Origin: Thermomicrobiales bacterium
Lineage (GTDB): Bacteria > Chloroflexota > Chloroflexia > Thermomicrobiales > UBA6265
Direction: 5' to 3'
DNA length: 6,446 nt
Assembly: GCA_020847015.1 (NCBI GenBank)
Contig: JADLCW010000092.1
Span: forward strand, 1 to 6,446
Made by a program: the position numbers and the translations under genes. The notes under the pieces are model-generated. The model was not told the origin of the DNA. It saw only the letters and a list, made by a program, of their open reading frames with translations, and did not search any database. Positions 5,977 through 6,446 of this stretch are shown piece after piece. Position 1 is the stretch's first letter; each line of letters starts with the position of its first letter.

Positions 5977-6446
5977 ATGCCCGAGGTTCGCGACCTCCTC
6001 GACGCGTTTCTGATCGGCGCCTTCCTGTTCGGTCTGGTGCTGACGACGGCCACGCTCCTGCTGGGGGTGGGCGATCTCGGCGCGCACGGCCCCCACGGCG
6101 GCCATCCCGGCGGTGATGGTCACGATGGATTCCTGTTGCCGTTCGGTCTCTCCGCGCTGCTGGTTTGCCTGACCTGGATCGGCGGGCTGGGTTTCATGTT
6201 GCGGCGAGTCGCTGACTGGCCGGCGCCGCTCGCGCTGGCGGTCGCGGCGGCGGCTGGCGTCATCGCCGGCGCATTGGTGCAGCGCGGGGTGCGCGCTCTG
6301 AGCGACTCCGGACAGGCCTTGCTCGATCCCGAACGGTACCGGTTGCCGGGTTCCATCGGCCACGTGAGTTCGCCGATTCGCGCCGGCGGCGTCGGCGAGG
6401 TGGTGTACGAGCAAGCCGGGGTGCGACAGGTGGTCGCGGCGCGCGC
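5977..6446 (+). CDS. NfeD-like / OB-fold membrane protein, 3' end cut by the window
   Basis: The first 156 residues are visible and the gene continues beyond the right edge. Three hydrophobic segments are seen at about 10-31, 52-76 and 83-104. A soluble domain then begins at RLPGSIGHVSSP (122-133), with alternating hydrophobic and Gly residues typical of the beta-barrel (OB-fold) domain of NfeD-family proteins. These proteins usually work beside flotillin/stomatin-type (SPFH) proteins in membrane microdomains, and an SPFH gene is often next to them; whether one follows here is outside the window. The loop between the first two membrane segments is unusually rich in His, Gly and Asp (His37, His40, His43, Asp47, His49, Asp50). 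The ATG at 5977 is chosen because GGAG lies eight bases upstream (5965-5968). An in-frame ATG at 5899 would add 26 mostly Arg/Ser residues without a ribosome binding site and overlaps the putative promoter. Confidence 0.75.
   Translation, partial: MPEVRDLLDAFLIGAFLFGLVLTTATLLLGVGDLGAHGPHGGHPGGDGHDGFLLPFGLSALLVCLTWIGGLGFMLRRVADWPAPLALAVAAAAGVIAGALVQRGVRALSDSGQALLDPERYRLPGSIGHVSSPIRAGGVGEVVYEQAGVRQVVAAR

Noticed and set aside
5908..6414. A 168-codon minus-strand open frame opposite the NfeD-like gene
   Set aside because: It has low-complexity Arg/Gln/Glu-rich composition and no motif. The plus strand shows membrane segments and an OB-fold with a good ribosome binding site.

Overview
The window is very GC-rich (roughly two thirds or more G+C). 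It reads as an ordinary chromosomal block of a free-living bacterium, with no tRNA, rRNA, CRISPR array, insertion sequence or phage gene visible. The protein content is a VanW/G5 cell-envelope protein, a mycothiol-type formaldehyde dehydrogenase beside a metallo-beta-lactamase (MBL) hydrolase, an M19 dipeptidase and an NfeD-like membrane protein. This fits a high-GC Gram-positive-like lineage: an actinobacterium, or a Thermomicrobia-type Chloroflexota member. The assignment is an inference from gene content and composition, not from any marker gene.

Layout: positions 83-5634 hold five genes, all on the minus strand and transcribed right to left. In transcription order they are a membrane-anchored VanW-domain protein (5634-3685), a 139-residue protein of unknown function with a helix-turn-helix-like segment (3577-3158), a zinc-dependent S-(hydroxymethyl)mycothiol dehydrogenase-like alcohol dehydrogenase (3056-1941), an MBL-fold hydrolase (1860-1231) and an M19 membrane-dipeptidase-family peptidase (1150-83). 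The gaps are about 107, 101, 80 and 80 bases. Each of the last four genes has a clear Shine-Dalgarno sequence. No convincing terminator with a U-run separates any pair, so co-transcription is plausible but not proven. Two perfect inverted repeats lie in the gaps, at 1882-1910 and 3590-3606. A roughly 340-base divergent intergenic region (5635-5976) separates this block from a plus-strand gene that runs off the right edge and encodes an NfeD/OB-fold membrane protein.

Functional reading: the dehydrogenase and MBL hydrolase form a recognisable pair. In actinobacteria the same two genes are adjacent and are thought to oxidise the formaldehyde-thiol adduct to an S-formyl thiol and then hydrolyse it to formate. 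The M19 dipeptidase downstream could act on small thiol-containing or cell-wall dipeptides, but its link to the pair rests on position only. VanW and NfeD proteins are envelope-associated and poorly understood. The least explained item is the 139-residue protein directly upstream of the dehydrogenase. No clearly new system is evident. The points most worth a second look are that small protein, the low-molecular-weight thiol implied by the dehydrogenase, the His/Asp-rich loop in the NfeD-like protein and an apparent excess of GATC.
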